Positions 1 to 9,411 of a stretch of DNA of 64,000 nucleotides are shown one piece after another; the stretch's first letter is position 1; each line of letters begins with the position of its first letter. The stretch is from Candidatus Uhrbacteria bacterium (lineage in GTDB: Bacteria > Patescibacteriota > Patescibacteriia > 2-12-FULL-60-25). The stretch is taken from the NCBI GenBank assembly GCA_020850575.1, contig JADZEJ010000004.1, positions 1 through 64,000 on the forward strand, given 5' to 3'. Made by a program: the position numbers and the translations under genes. The notes under the pieces were generated by a model that saw nothing but the letters and a program-made list of their open reading frames with translations, did not search any database and was not told the DNA's origin.

Positions 1-3000
1 TATTTCCACGATAATCTACTACAAATAACGCGGAAGAAGTGGTATTTCCACCACCCATGAGTACATCCTGAGTAGATGTCGTTAAGAAAGCGATATTACT
101 CGTTTTGTTATATTGCCAGGTTGAAGAGCCGGATGAAGCTGGACAATTCGAGCCATTTGCTAAACAGACACTAAAACCACCAACAGATAAATTCGTGGTC
201 GATACTGAACCAGAAGCAAATAAGTTAGTTGTTGTTACATTTGTTGCTGTTGCTGCTCCAAGAACTGCATTCCAACGAAATGCGGATGTACCAAGTGATA
301 GTGAGCCATCGACCGTTGGAACAAAATTACTTGTCGATGAAACATTTGCGCCGCTACCAGGGCTAAATTGGATACCTCCACTCGTACGATAAATATTTCC
401 ATCGGCATACACGGTTGTGCCGGTTCCAACACTCACTCCTGTCGCACTGAACAATCCTTCGATTGAACCAATTTTACCTTGTGTAAATAAATCATTTCCA
501 TTCAATTGAAAACCGCTCGATAAACCACCACTATACGTTGTTGTACCAACAAGTAAATTCGTATTTGTTGTTCCTCCAATAATCAAAGTTGATGTCCCTT
601 GCGTATCTGCATCCCAAATAAATCCGGCCGTATCCGTTGTATTTCCACCCATGAGTACGTCCATGGTAGACGTTGTTAAATAAGCGATATTATCTGTTAA
701 AGAATATTGCCAGGTTGAAGAAGTAACTCCTCCACCTCCACTCTGACAATTAGTTCCATCGGCTAAACACACATTCACTCCTCCAACCGTCAACCGATTT
801 GAAAATTCACCTACAGTTGAAGAAACCGCAAACAAAATAGTCGATGTTGTATTTGTACTCGAAATACCTAAAGCTCCATTTGAAATTATTCCTCCGGAAC
901 CAATTTGTAACGAGGTGCCTATCGTTAACGCGCCGAAAATTTGTGCATTTTGATCCACATGTAAACTTCCAAACTGAGCACTATCGCTATATAAACTTTG
1001 TGCTGAAATTCCAGACATTTTAAAAATCGTCAAAGTACCATCAGTTTCATCGGCTACAAAAATATGTTGTCCTGAAACATCAACACCGTAAGCACTTGGG
1101 CTTGGTTGCGGAATTGTTCCGGTAGCCATCACAAAAGGATTCGTTGTACTGCTAACGTCAATAGCGATGATATCCGCTGAACCAGACAATGATGTATAAA
1201 AAATATTGCCGGTTAATTTTCCTATCAATGGTTGCCCCGCCAATGATAATGTTGACTTCAACACTGGATTACTTGGTTGAGAAATATCTAAAACAGAAAT
1301 GGTACTTGATGTATAGTTCGTAACAACTGCAACCGCACTATTAACTTCAACTTGCCAGGTATCACCAAGAACAGTCGATGTACCAACAACCACAGGAATA
1401 TTCGGATTTGAAATATCAACAATATTTAATACTTGAGTATCTTTTGCTGCTAAATACGCATAATTTCCGCGGATTGAAATTCCTCTAGCCCCCAAATATC
1501 CTGGAATGCCAAATGATACAATTTTTGGTGATCGAGCATCTGTCACATCAACGACGCTCAACAAATCAGTATCATCATTTGTTAAATAGACATGCTTACC
1601 TTTAACACGACAACCATTAAGACTACCGGTACCAATAGTAGTGGTTGAAAGCAATGAAGCATTTAACGGATCAGCAACATCAAAAATACGTAAATCTCCA
1701 CCGGTATAACTACATACATATACATATTTTCCATCAACATCTAAATCAAAAGGTGAAATTGCACCGATCGGAATTATATTGATCACTTTTGGAAAAGCAG
1801 GATCAAAAACGTCAATGATATATAAGTTATTGTCAACAAAGCTAACTCCGTAAACATATCTCCCAAAACTTTTAATATTGATGAGATCCACCGCAGTTGA
1901 ACTAACGGAAATACTCGATACCACATCTAAATTAAAACCTGAATTGGCTAAAGTAAGATTTTTTGCATTTATCGTACTAAAATTTCCTTTCCATCGATAT
2001 GCATTACTTCCTAAAGATAAACTATTATCAACCGATGGCAGAATATCACTGGTTGAAGTAACGACAAATCCAGCTGCTGGTGAAAATTGAATGCCTCCAT
2101 CTGTTCGATAAATATTTCCATCTGCAAAAACAGTTCCCTGACCAACCGACACGCCTGTCGCACTAAACAAACCTTCAATCGAACCAATCATTCCTTGTGC
2201 CAATAAATCATTTCCATTTAATCCAAAATTAGTACTAAGTCCTCCTCCATACGTAGAAGTACCCACTAAAACATTGGTATTTGTTGATCCTCCAATAATC
2301 AAAGTTGATGTCCCTTGCGTATCTGCATCCCAAATAAAACCTGCCGTTGCTGTCGTATTTCCACCCATCAGCACATCCATAGTGGATGTCGTTAAATAAG
2401 CGATATTATTTGTTAAATTATATTGCCAAGTTGAAGAAGTGGAAGTATTAGGACAATTTATTCCATTGGCTAAACACACAGTTGAACCATTAACAAACAA
2501 TTGAGAAGTCGAAGCCGTCCCTGAAACATATAAACTCGTTGTCGTTACGGCAGTTCCCGTCGCATTCGTAAAACTAAGCATCTGTAATGAAGTTTGACCC
2601 AACACTGTCAAATCAGACGTAAATGTCGAGGATGCGGAAGAAAAAATACCTCCTTGGGCGTACATCAAATGCGTTGTCGTTGCGCCATTAGTAGTAATTG
2701 TCTGTAAAGTTGCCGTTGTTGCCGGAACACCACCGCTAATTTGAGTTCCATTAACAAATAATTGTGTCGTCGAAACTGTTCCTGAATTATAGAGATTAGT
2801 CGTTGTAACGTTATTAAGTGTCGTATTTCCAGAGACAATCAAATTCGTACTTGAAACTGTTCCTGAATTAAAAATATCCGTACTTGTAACTGTTCCAAGT
2901 TGGGCATTCCAGCGCAAGCTTGCTGATCCAAGTGAATAAACCAAATCCTGTGAAGGGATCAAATCCGAATTTATGTGTGCATTAACCGTAAATAAATCAG

Positions 3001-3721
3001 TTGGAGCATCACCAATTAAAAAATTTCCGGTACTCGTAACATTGCCTTGACGTGAAATCGAAAAAACATCTGCCCCATTTTTTGGTTTTGCACGCAGTAG
3101 ATAATCGAAAAAATCCGAAGTTCCGGCCGTTTCAATCAATAATGTCGTTCGAGTCGCCGAAGCCGCAGTCGTGCTGGCTTGATTCAATGCAAAAAGTGTT
3201 CCTGTGCCACTGGTTCCCGAAATATCCGTCGATGAAGCAAATTGACCTTGAAGCGCCTCAGAATTAAACGCATATGGCACCGAACTTAATCTCTTTCTTG
3301 GAGTCATTTCACTATCACCAGCAATCGACACCCCTAAATAAAGACCGTCTTGATTAAAATCGAAAGCAAATGGATTTTGGCCCTGAAAAGTTGTATCACC
3401 AAGTAAAACGGAAAATAATCCATCCGTCACTTGAATACTGATCGATGTCGGAACCGCCGTTGTACCTGAAGCTGTCCAAAGAGCTGTACCCGCAGATGCA
3501 ACGTTATAAATTGAAAATTTTATGGCATACACACCATCTGCCACATTCACCCCTCCGTTCGTTAATAAACGTCCTTGATAATTGATAGAACGATTTATAT
3601 TCATCGCAGCCTGAGCTTGCTGAACGATTGAAGAAACCATTCCTAATATCAAACCAATAAACAAAAAGAGGCCGATAAAATATCGACGAATGAAGAAGGG
3701 GCGAGAAAATCCTCCGATCAT
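1..3721 (-). CDS. Giant repetitive secreted fibre/adhesin-like protein, C-terminus beyond window
   Basis: An open frame of 1240 codons from ATG at 3721 reaches the left edge without a stop, so the gene is partial. Residues 10-40 form a hydrophobic signal/anchor segment followed by MNINRSINYQGRL, a start typical of large patescibacterial surface proteins. The body is rich in Ser, Thr, Asn and Gly. It contains modules with the repeated core STWQYN-x-NIAYLTTSTMDVLMGG, seen three times (around 2360-2440, 640-720 and 30-110). Each is preceded by a FIWDADTQGTSTLIIGG-type strand, and the partial copy at the edge deviates. Residues about 610-900 (coordinates about 1900-1020) form LVIVD-like repeats (for example LRIFDVADP, LSVVDVTDA, LNIVDISNP), a beta-propeller family. 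The role is inferred to be a cell-surface stalk or attachment fibre with a propeller head; no enzyme motif is seen. Two perfect DnaA boxes lie upstream. Confidence 0.85.
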   Translation of the reverse strand, partial: MIGGFSRPFFIRRYFIGLFLFIGLILGMVSSIVQQAQAAMNINRSINYQGRLLTNGGVNVADGVYAIKFSIYNVASAGTALWTASGTTAVPTSISIQVTDGLFSVLLGDTTFQGQNPFAFDFNQDGLYLGVSIAGDSEMTPRKRLSSVPYAFNSEALQGQFASSTDISGTSGTGTLFALNQASTTAASATRTTLLIETAGTSDFFDYLLRAKPKNGADVFSISRQGNVTSTGNFLIGDAPTDLFTVNAHINSDLIPSQDLVYSLGSASLRWNAQLGTVTSTDIFNSGTVSSTNLIVSGNTTLNNVTTTNLYNSGTVSTTQLFVNGTQISGGVPATTATLQTITTNGATTTHLMYAQGGIFSSASSTFTSDLTVLGQTSLQMLSFTNATGTAVTTTSLYVSGTASTSQLFVNGSTVCLANGINCPNTSTSSTWQYNLTNNIAYLTTSTMDVLMGGNTTATAGFIWDADTQGTSTLIIGGSTNTNVLVGTSTYGGGLSTNFGLNGNDLLAQGMIGSIEGLFSATGVSVGQGTVFADGNIYRTDGGIQFSPAAGFVVTSTSDILPSVDNSLSLGSNAYRWKGNFSTINAKNLTLANSGFNLDVVSSISVSSTAVDLINIKSFGRYVYGVSFVDNNLYIIDVFDPAFPKVINIIPIGAISPFDLDVDGKYVYVCSYTGGDLRIFDVADPLNASLLSTTTIGTGSLNGCRVKGKHVYLTNDDTDLLSVVDVTDARSPKIVSFGIPGYLGARGISIRGNYAYLAAKDTQVLNIVDISNPNIPVVVGTSTVLGDTWQVEVNSAVAVVTNYTSSTISVLDISQPSNPVLKSTLSLAGQPLIGKLTGNIFYTSLSGSADIIAIDVSSTTNPFVMATGTIPQPSPSAYGVDVSGQHIFVADETDGTLTIFKMSGISAQSLYSDSAQFGSLHVDQNAQIFGALTIGTSLQIGSGGIISNGALGISSTNTTSTILFAVSSTVGEFSNRLTVGGVNVCLADGTNCQSGGGGVTSSTWQYSLTDNIAYLTTSTMDVLMGGNTTDTAGFIWDADTQGTSTLIIGGTTNTNLLVGTTTYSGGLSSGFQLNGNDLFTQGKIGSIEGLFSATGVSVGTGTTVYADGNIYRTSGGIQFSPGSGANVSSTSNFVPTVDGSLSLGTSAFRWNAVLGAATATNVTTTNLFASGSVSTTNLSVGGFSVCLANGSNCPASSGSSTWQYNKTSNIAFLTTSTQDVLMGGGNTTSSALFVVDYRGN
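358..740. repeat. Long imperfect direct repeat, copy 1, inside the fibre gene
   Basis: This stretch is closely similar to 2078-2455. Runs of 20 or more identical bases are visible, such as around 575-625 against 2284-2334. It encodes the module from FSP-x-G through IYRT-GGIQFSP, GSIEGLFSATGVSVG, NGNDL and the FIWDADTQ strand to STWQY. The offset is about 1720 bp. A further partial copy occupies 1-115. Confidence 0.8.
2078..2455. repeat. Long imperfect direct repeat, copy 2, inside the fibre gene
   Basis: This is the partner of 358-740 in the same reading frame. DNA-level identity exceeds what protein conservation needs, suggesting recent duplication or gene conversion between modules. Confidence 0.8.
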
Positions 3722-3819
3722 GTCTGTGTGCGCTATACGAATAGAAATTCGCGAGGCATGACAATAGTGTATCTAAAAACAAAAACCCCTATATTTACTA
3801 AACAAACAGTAAATCTACT

Positions 3820-3850
3820 TGTGGATAAAAATATAACTATCTGTGGATAA
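3820..3850. promoter_or_regulatory. Pair of perfect DnaA boxes upstream of the fibre gene
   Basis: TGTGGATAA occurs at 3820-3828 and again at 3842-3850, the complement of the consensus box TTATCCACA, 22 bp apart. A near-match TTATCAACA lies about 90 bp further on. They sit in the upstream region of the giant fibre gene, about 27 kb from dnaA. The role could be transcriptional control by DnaA or titration. The remaining bases of 3722-3967 show no gene. Confidence 0.6.
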
Positions 3851-3967
3851 TAAAAAAATGAATCCAATTACACCTTCCAAAATTCTAAAATAGATCCTCA
3901 AAAGGATACAAGATGAAAAGTTACTAACATTTTATCAACAAATAAAAATAGCTATACTTAGCAAAAT

Positions 3968-3994
3968 AAAAAAATGACCTGATGGTCATTTTTT
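3968..3994 (-). terminator. Rho-independent terminator after the 1084-aa surface protein gene
   Basis: The stem is AAATGACC / GGTCATTT with a TGAT loop, flanked by A- and T-runs. It lies 21 bp past the stop codon at 4016 on the minus strand. Confidence 0.8.
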
Positions 3995-4015
3995 ACTATT
4001 CTTCCATGTTCAATC

Positions 4016-7000
4016 TCAATCTGTTTCCAAATGAATATAGTGGTCAACAATGGCTGATTCTTTTTTGCGTAAGTCCAAGTCAGGACTCACATATCTTTTA
4101 TACCCAACTTTTTGTGCTGTAACATAATACACATTTCTACCGACAAAAAATCCATAAGATCCATTTCTATCCGTAATTTGTGTTTCAAGTAATTTATTAA
4201 ATTTTTTATCAAAGATGCGAACCACTGCATTATGAATTGGCTTCTTCGTTTTCGCATCAATCACTGATCCCCATTTATTGGAACGAACAGGTGTTGCAAT
4301 TCTACGGAATAATAAATACGCAGCAATTTGACCACACAATAATAAACCATGAATAAATGTCGGCTGGATAAGCACAATTACCATACCTGCTAAGACACCG
4401 GTAAATGCCAATCCGTATTTTAATTTTCTAAGCGCTTTTCTCCACAATATTTTCTGTGGTGTTTCCTCTCTGGCAATCGGATCAACCGGAATGTTTAAAG
4501 AAATAATAGCATTTTGATCTGCAATTTCAATTTTTGTTCCAAAGTATAAATCTACAAAATCCATGTCTTCTTTACTGTCTTTCAAAAAATCACTAGGAAA
4601 AACATACCCTGGTTTAACAACCTCAATCAAATAATTCCCTTTCTTTACATCAAATGAATATTGACCTTCTTTATTTGTGATTTTAGTTTGCACGACCAAT
4701 TTTGTTTCAAACTGCATTAATCGAACAATAGCTAAATCAACAGGTTTTTTTGTCAAAGAATGATAAACGATACCCCATTTCTTACGTCGTCCAGGAAACA
4801 ATAATAACAAAGGCTGAGTAAACAAATATTGCAGATATGCCAAAAAATTAAACAAAGATAAAGCAGATGCGGTATTTACCAGTGCTAATGCGGTAATAAT
4901 CGGAGCTGAAGTTTCAACGACCTCTTGCGTGACGGAATTTTGGGTAAACCTTTGAACAGCCGTGGAGGCGTTTTGCGTTACCACATTTCCTATTTCTACA
5001 ACTTGAGGAATAAGTGGCTTTTCAGTATCAATCTTTGGAATCTCCACGGTACGAAAAATCAATGACTGTGATTCATTAAATACATTGTATGAAATGTATA
5101 CTGGATTCGAAACACGTTTATCAAAACCTTGAGCTTCAACTTCTACATAATACCGACCATTTGGAACAACGAAAGCAAATTGACCGCTTCCGCCGGCTAT
5201 ACTTGTGTTATAGCGTACCCAAGTTCCACCTATTTCATGAAACAAAACAACCTCGGCTCCCGGAACAGGACGATCAGTTTCTCCAATAAGTGAAGATTCA
5301 ACCACTTGACCGGTTGGCTGTACGAACAACGTATGTGATATTTGTCGTTGACTTCCGTCTTGGAAGAGTGCCGTCACTCGGGATGGAACTTCGCCTGGAT
5401 TTGGAATAACAAAAGTTGCTGCAAACACTGATTCCGAAGGAATATAAGTCATTGCATACACATTCCCACCAATCACCGCCGTTACCGACGTTGGAATTGT
5501 TGACATTCCCATGACAGGTAAAACAACTCGCGTAGGTGAACCTGCTAACACACCAATTCGACCGGACATGTCAGGAGTCAACAAAAGTGATCCACCTGAT
5601 CCATAGTATTGAACAGTAATTCCGGCAGTACTTGGCAAAGGTGGTGATGGAAGAGTTGAAGTAGGACTTACCGGAATCGGATTTACCGGAGGTGTACTCG
5701 TACTCGTGGGAGGAATCGGTGGCGTCGATGTAGGCGGGATCGGAGGTGTACTCGTTGGAGGAACAACAATCAATCCAATCGGTGTTCCAACACCTAATGC
5801 ACCTGATGAAAAATTATTCGTCGTATCATAGGCATAGGCCGTGTAATAATACGTAGTGCCATTCGTCAATCCCGTATCAAGTACCGTGACCCCAGAACCA
5901 TCGTACACAGTTACTCCATCAAATGGATTTGTTGGATATCCACCTAATTTGCGCAAAATTTTCGTACCCGCAAAATCAGGATCTGGCGGCAAGGTCCAAT
6001 TCAAATTATTTACTGTGTCACCTGGTGTAACCGATAAATTAATAACATTCGCTGGAGGAGTGATATCAGATAATGTCGTAAAAGTTCCATCTGGGCTGGT
6101 CGCAGTTACATTTGAACCGTCAATCGAAACTACTTCAAAGTGATATAAGGTAGCCGGCGTTAAACCACTCAATGAAACAACATGTGATGTAACAAGACCA
6201 GCCGTAGAAGCACTCAAGCCATAGCTATTCGTCAATCCAAAATGCACTAAAGAAGAAGCTGGTTTGTTAGTATTCCACGAAACCAACGCCGTCGTATCAG
6301 TGATATTCAATACTTGAAGATTGGTAATAACCAAAGGAACATTTTCAGCCAAAGTGGTAAATGTAAAATCTCCTGATACGGCTTGTAATAAAGTCAGTCC
6401 ATTTAATGAAGAAACTTGAAAGTGATACAACTCATCCGGAATCAAACCGGTAATTTGAATAGCATGTGAATTAACCTGAGCGCCATTCATAATTGTCCCG
6501 CTGGAATAACTGATCGTTTGTCCGAAAAAAACTGTTGAATCAGTACTCTGATCAGTAGTCCATGTAATCAAAGCCGTACTCGTGGTAATCATCGTAGCTT
6601 GTACATTCGAAATAACCGGAGGGAATACCGATCCTCCTCCACCTCCCCCGCATCCCGTACAAGGCGGCGTCGATGTTGTCGTTGTTGCAGCAACGGTTGC
6701 AGAAACAGTCACCATGTCTGACGACACGATCGGAACGGCAATTGTATTAGAATCCCCAAAAGTGCCGCCAATCGCAATTAAAGCCAAACTTGGAGTTACC
6801 GGATTCGTTAATTGATGCGTACCTCCTGCATTCAAACCAATCTTAATGCCAATTTTTTGACCGCCTGCGATACCGGATGGTCCTGAAGCATCTGATGGTG
6901 CGGTTAATGTTAAAAACCCTCCACCAAAGGAAGCTCCCCAAATACCAACTCCGGGAACGGCGGCAACGGAAGTACTTTGTTCAAAACCGGTCGTAGCTCC

Positions 7001-7270
7001 CCAACCCAACAAAACATCACTCGCATCAACGGCACCAAAGGTAAATGCAGATAAATCAATCGTGATCGTATCAGTATTTGCATTGATGCCCGTAGGACTC
7101 AAGAAAACAATTTCATGATCAGCTGTAACTCCCACTTGTAAACGTGACAATGTATCTGTTGCCGGTGAAGCGATTGCTGCAACTGTAATTCCACTGTGAA
7201 AAACAAACAACGCCGCAATCAATAAACTGACTACGATCCGTTTTAAAAATACAATGAAATGAATCCCCAT
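4016..7270 (-). CDS. Secreted multidomain surface protein with FN3-like and carboxypeptidase-regulatory-like domains
   Basis: The protein has 1084 aa. It carries a signal peptide (residues about 8-32), then a beta-sandwich region (about 35-190) and a Gly-rich linker (CTGCGGGGGG). Two or three fibronectin-III-like domains follow (about 217-300, 310-400 and 405-490) with the pattern ISNVQATMITTSTALITWTT. A Pro/Thr/Ser linker with PPTSTP repeats (about 500-560) resembles a cell-wall spacer. The C-terminal half has three carboxypeptidase-regulatory-like folds (for example GSGQFAFVVPNGRYYVEVEAQGF) interrupted by hydrophobic helices near 805-825 and 960-1000. The protein is therefore probably anchored through its C-terminal half. 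It starts 8 bp after the upstream gene and is very likely co-transcribed with it. The function is structural or adhesive by inference; no catalytic motif is recognised. Confidence 0.85.
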   Translation of the reverse strand: MGIHFIVFLKRIVVSLLIAALFVFHSGITVAAIASPATDTLSRLQVGVTADHEIVFLSPTGINANTDTITIDLSAFTFGAVDASDVLLGWGATTGFEQSTSVAAVPGVGIWGASFGGGFLTLTAPSDASGPSGIAGGQKIGIKIGLNAGGTHQLTNPVTPSLALIAIGGTFGDSNTIAVPIVSSDMVTVSATVAATTTTSTPPCTGCGGGGGGSVFPPVISNVQATMITTSTALITWTTDQSTDSTVFFGQTISYSSGTIMNGAQVNSHAIQITGLIPDELYHFQVSSLNGLTLLQAVSGDFTFTTLAENVPLVITNLQVLNITDTTALVSWNTNKPASSLVHFGLTNSYGLSASTAGLVTSHVVSLSGLTPATLYHFEVVSIDGSNVTATSPDGTFTTLSDITPPANVINLSVTPGDTVNNLNWTLPPDPDFAGTKILRKLGGYPTNPFDGVTVYDGSGVTVLDTGLTNGTTYYYTAYAYDTTNNFSSGALGVGTPIGLIVVPPTSTPPIPPTSTPPIPPTSTSTPPVNPIPVSPTSTLPSPPLPSTAGITVQYYGSGGSLLLTPDMSGRIGVLAGSPTRVVLPVMGMSTIPTSVTAVIGGNVYAMTYIPSESVFAATFVIPNPGEVPSRVTALFQDGSQRQISHTLFVQPTGQVVESSLIGETDRPVPGAEVVLFHEIGGTWVRYNTSIAGGSGQFAFVVPNGRYYVEVEAQGFDKRVSNPVYISYNVFNESQSLIFRTVEIPKIDTEKPLIPQVVEIGNVVTQNASTAVQRFTQNSVTQEVVETSAPIITALALVNTASALSLFNFLAYLQYLFTQPLLLLFPGRRKKWGIVYHSLTKKPVDLAIVRLMQFETKLVVQTKITNKEGQYSFDVKKGNYLIEVVKPGYVFPSDFLKDSKEDMDFVDLYFGTKIEIADQNAIISLNIPVDPIAREETPQKILWRKALRKLKYGLAFTGVLAGMVIVLIQPTFIHGLLLCGQIAAYLLFRRIATPVRSNKWGSVIDAKTKKPIHNAVVRIFDKKFNKLLETQITDRNGSYGFFVGRNVYYVTAQKVGYKRYVSPDLDLRKKESAIVDHYIHLETD

Positions 7271-7278
7271 GAAGTGGC

Positions 7279-8280
7279 TTATCTCTTTTTGCCCATTGCT
7301 GAAGAGATGACCATTCGATTATACGCCTTTAACGACAAAACGAGGAGGAGGATAAAACCACCAATCACTAAAACCAAACGCCATGGAAAAACCCAAAATG
7401 AAACTGTTGCATCTAAGCGTTGTTTACTGAGTCCATATTCAACTTGAGCCTTAGCCGTATATCGTCCGAATGCAAAGCCACGCCATTCATTCTTTAAACC
7501 TTGTACAAATCCAGTATCTTTTGATAAATCCGTTGGACCCCAAACTGAACGAACTCGACGAATACTATTTGGAAGAATCTTGCTATCCAATGGATTCACA
7601 TTTACTGAAGCAGCTTTTCGTCCAAATATGGATTGAATATCGATTGTTCCACTTGGTTTAAGATGCACACTGCCCTGATTACGGATACGTAATTCAAAAT
7701 CCGCTGGAATATGTGATAAAAATGATGTTTGTACTCCACCAAAAGCACTGTCACCCTCAGTTACGCGAAATGATTCAATAACCGCATTCTCTTTAACTTC
7801 TCCATTCACATTAACTAAAAATAACACACCTAATTTTGCACCTATTCCGACGGTCACACCTGTTTCACTCGGTGGTTGTGTTGAAAAAAAGACTGCAGCA
7901 TAATGTCCACCCGGCTCAGCCGAAGACGGTAAATCTAAAGACCATGAAACATCACGAGATTCCCCGGCTTTCAAAGATAAACTAGGTACGCCTGGTTTTA
8001 ACCAAGTAGCTAAACCGGTCTTGTCTGTTTCAGATAAAAATTTCTGACGTCCATCTTCTCCTTCAGCAACAAAATTCTGAACTGAAGTATAGTAAGTCTG
8101 AGGAGCATCCGTTTCATTAGTGAGAGTAATAGTTCCTTTTAACGAAGATCCAGGATTTGTAGTTTCATCAAAAATTGTAGGTGAAACTGTTAAGGCAGAT
8201 GCCGGACGAACAAAGCAAACACTCGTAGCAAGCAGTAATCCACAAAACACGAAACTCAATCGAAAACGAAAATCAGACAT
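7279..8280 (-). CDS. Membrane-anchored DUF916-like surface protein
   Basis: The protein has 333 aa, with an N-terminal signal peptide (residues about 7-29, ending near ASA) and a single C-terminal transmembrane helix (about 300-320) followed by a short basic tail. The ectodomain begins SPTIFDETTNPGSSLKGTITL and contains NETDAPQTYY and EPGGHYAAVFF, the pattern of DUF916/WxL-associated Ig-like proteins. Those are predicted to present or bind surface proteins near the membrane. It lies 8 bp upstream of the 1084-aa protein gene. It may hold or export the neighbouring surface proteins; this is inference from family and position. Confidence 0.8.
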   Translation of the reverse strand: MSDFRFRLSFVFCGLLLATSVCFVRPASALTVSPTIFDETTNPGSSLKGTITLTNETDAPQTYYTSVQNFVAEGEDGRQKFLSETDKTGLATWLKPGVPSLSLKAGESRDVSWSLDLPSSAEPGGHYAAVFFSTQPPSETGVTVGIGAKLGVLFLVNVNGEVKENAVIESFRVTEGDSAFGGVQTSFLSHIPADFELRIRNQGSVHLKPSGTIDIQSIFGRKAASVNVNPLDSKILPNSIRRVRSVWGPTDLSKDTGFVQGLKNEWRGFAFGRYTAKAQVEYGLSKQRLDATVSFWVFPWRLVLVIGGFILLLVLSLKAYNRMVISSAMGKKR

Positions 8281-8312
8281 AAACTATAAATAGAGAGTTA
8301 GTTTTTCAAACC

Positions 8313-8335
8313 CTATCCCAGCAAAGCTAGGATAG
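8313..8335 (-). terminator. Hairpin between two surface-protein genes (weak terminator or attenuator)
   Basis: The minus strand reads CTATCC TAGCTTTGCTG GGATAG and can extend by inner AGC/GCT pairs. Only a short T-run follows (GGTTTG), so partial termination or mRNA processing is as likely as full termination. Confidence 0.45.
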
Positions 8336-8349
8336 GAAGGAAAACCCAA

Positions 8350-9378
8350 CTAGAACGTTGCGGTAACGATATACGTCACAACTTGCGAATAAAAACCGGC
8401 AGGAGTAGCCGAATCAATATTTGCAAAGTGAACAACACGACTCGTTGTCGTTAATGATGGCGAACTATTTAACCGAAAAGATCGTGGGAATGACTGCATT
8501 AAGACCGCTGTTGACGTTGGTACAGGTGTCGGATCAACAGAAAAATCAAAACCAACCACTGACGCTTCTGTAATCGGCTGGTCATATGCTGAGGTCACTG
8601 CATTTCGACCACCTGTTGAGGCGGACGTAAATACCGAAATACCATAGCCTTCTGAACCTGCATTTGCAACTCCATTGTCACCAACATTTGTCATGGTGGC
8701 ATAAGAAGCATTTGCAAAGTCATGATTTGCCAAAATCGTGGTTGAAAAACCACCGGCGGCATTTGTACCCACGCGTAAGCGATAAGCACAAGTACTCGTA
8801 GCAGCTACTCCCAACGTTCCAAGTGAACACAAGTTCGTATTCGCATCATCCGCATCCGTACGAATTGCAAATGACAATGTAGCAGGTACAGCTGCCGTGA
8901 CCGTCACTAAATTACCACCATTCGCGTAAAACAACGATGCTCCAAAATCAACCGGAACGGTTGAACTTGTCGTTGAAGCTGTCAAAATGGAGAATGAATA
9001 ATTCTGTGCGGTTGCATCAATTGTAAATGGAATGTACAGACTTGAAGAAGCTGCAGAACTATTGGTTGAAGTGACCACCGTCAAAATCAGATTACCTGTT
9101 GAAGTTGTACTCCAAACTGCCCAGCCATTGTTTCCAATATTTGTCGTTGAGCCCGTAAGCACATCAACAGAAGAAACAGCCGGACTAATATCAACTTGCA
9201 AAACAGTACCGGTCGGATAGATACCCGTTGGTAACCAAGACAGTACTGTTGCATTTGATCCTGCATTTCCCGTTCCTGGCGTCAATGCAACCAAAACTCC
9301 GGAAGCCGAAACCGGCGAGCCGCTTAAAACAAGACTGAGAGATAAGACAAAAACCGAAGTTTTTGAAAGTAAACTCAT
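8350..9378 (-). CDS. Secreted Ser/Thr-rich protein, unknown function
   Basis: The protein has 342 aa from ATG at 9378; a TTG codon directly upstream at 9381 is an alternative start. It has a signal peptide (residues about 5-26, ending SASG) and a beta-rich mature part with many TST and SST runs. Two cysteines lie close together near the middle (NLCSLG and STCAYRLRV) and could form a disulfide. The C-terminal segment (FANIDSATPAGFYSQVVTYIVTATF) resembles the end of the next upstream protein (AISSATAAGNYTHEVYYEVTANY), so the two may be distant paralogues. No characterised family is recognised. The gene is preceded by a structured 5' region (9390-9590). Confidence 0.75.
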   Translation of the reverse strand: MSLLSKTSVFVLSLSLVLSGSPVSASGVLVALTPGTGNAGSNATVLSWLPTGIYPTGTVLQVDISPAVSSVDVLTGSTTNIGNNGWAVWSTTSTGNLILTVVTSTNSSAASSSLYIPFTIDATAQNYSFSILTASTTSSTVPVDFGASLFYANGGNLVTVTAAVPATLSFAIRTDADDANTNLCSLGTLGVAATSTCAYRLRVGTNAAGGFSTTILANHDFANASYATMTNVGDNGVANAGSEGYGISVFTSASTGGRNAVTSAYDQPITEASVVGFDFSVDPTPVPTSTAVLMQSFPRSFRLNSSPSLTTTSRVVHFANIDSATPAGFYSQVVTYIVTATF

Positions 9379-9411
9379 CAAGGCTTGTAAATATGTTTGT
9401 TTTTTCAGATT

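Noticed and set aside
3504-3782. 92-aa frame at the start of the fibre gene
   Set aside because: It is out of frame with the 1240-codon fibre gene, which has a signal sequence and continuous modules.
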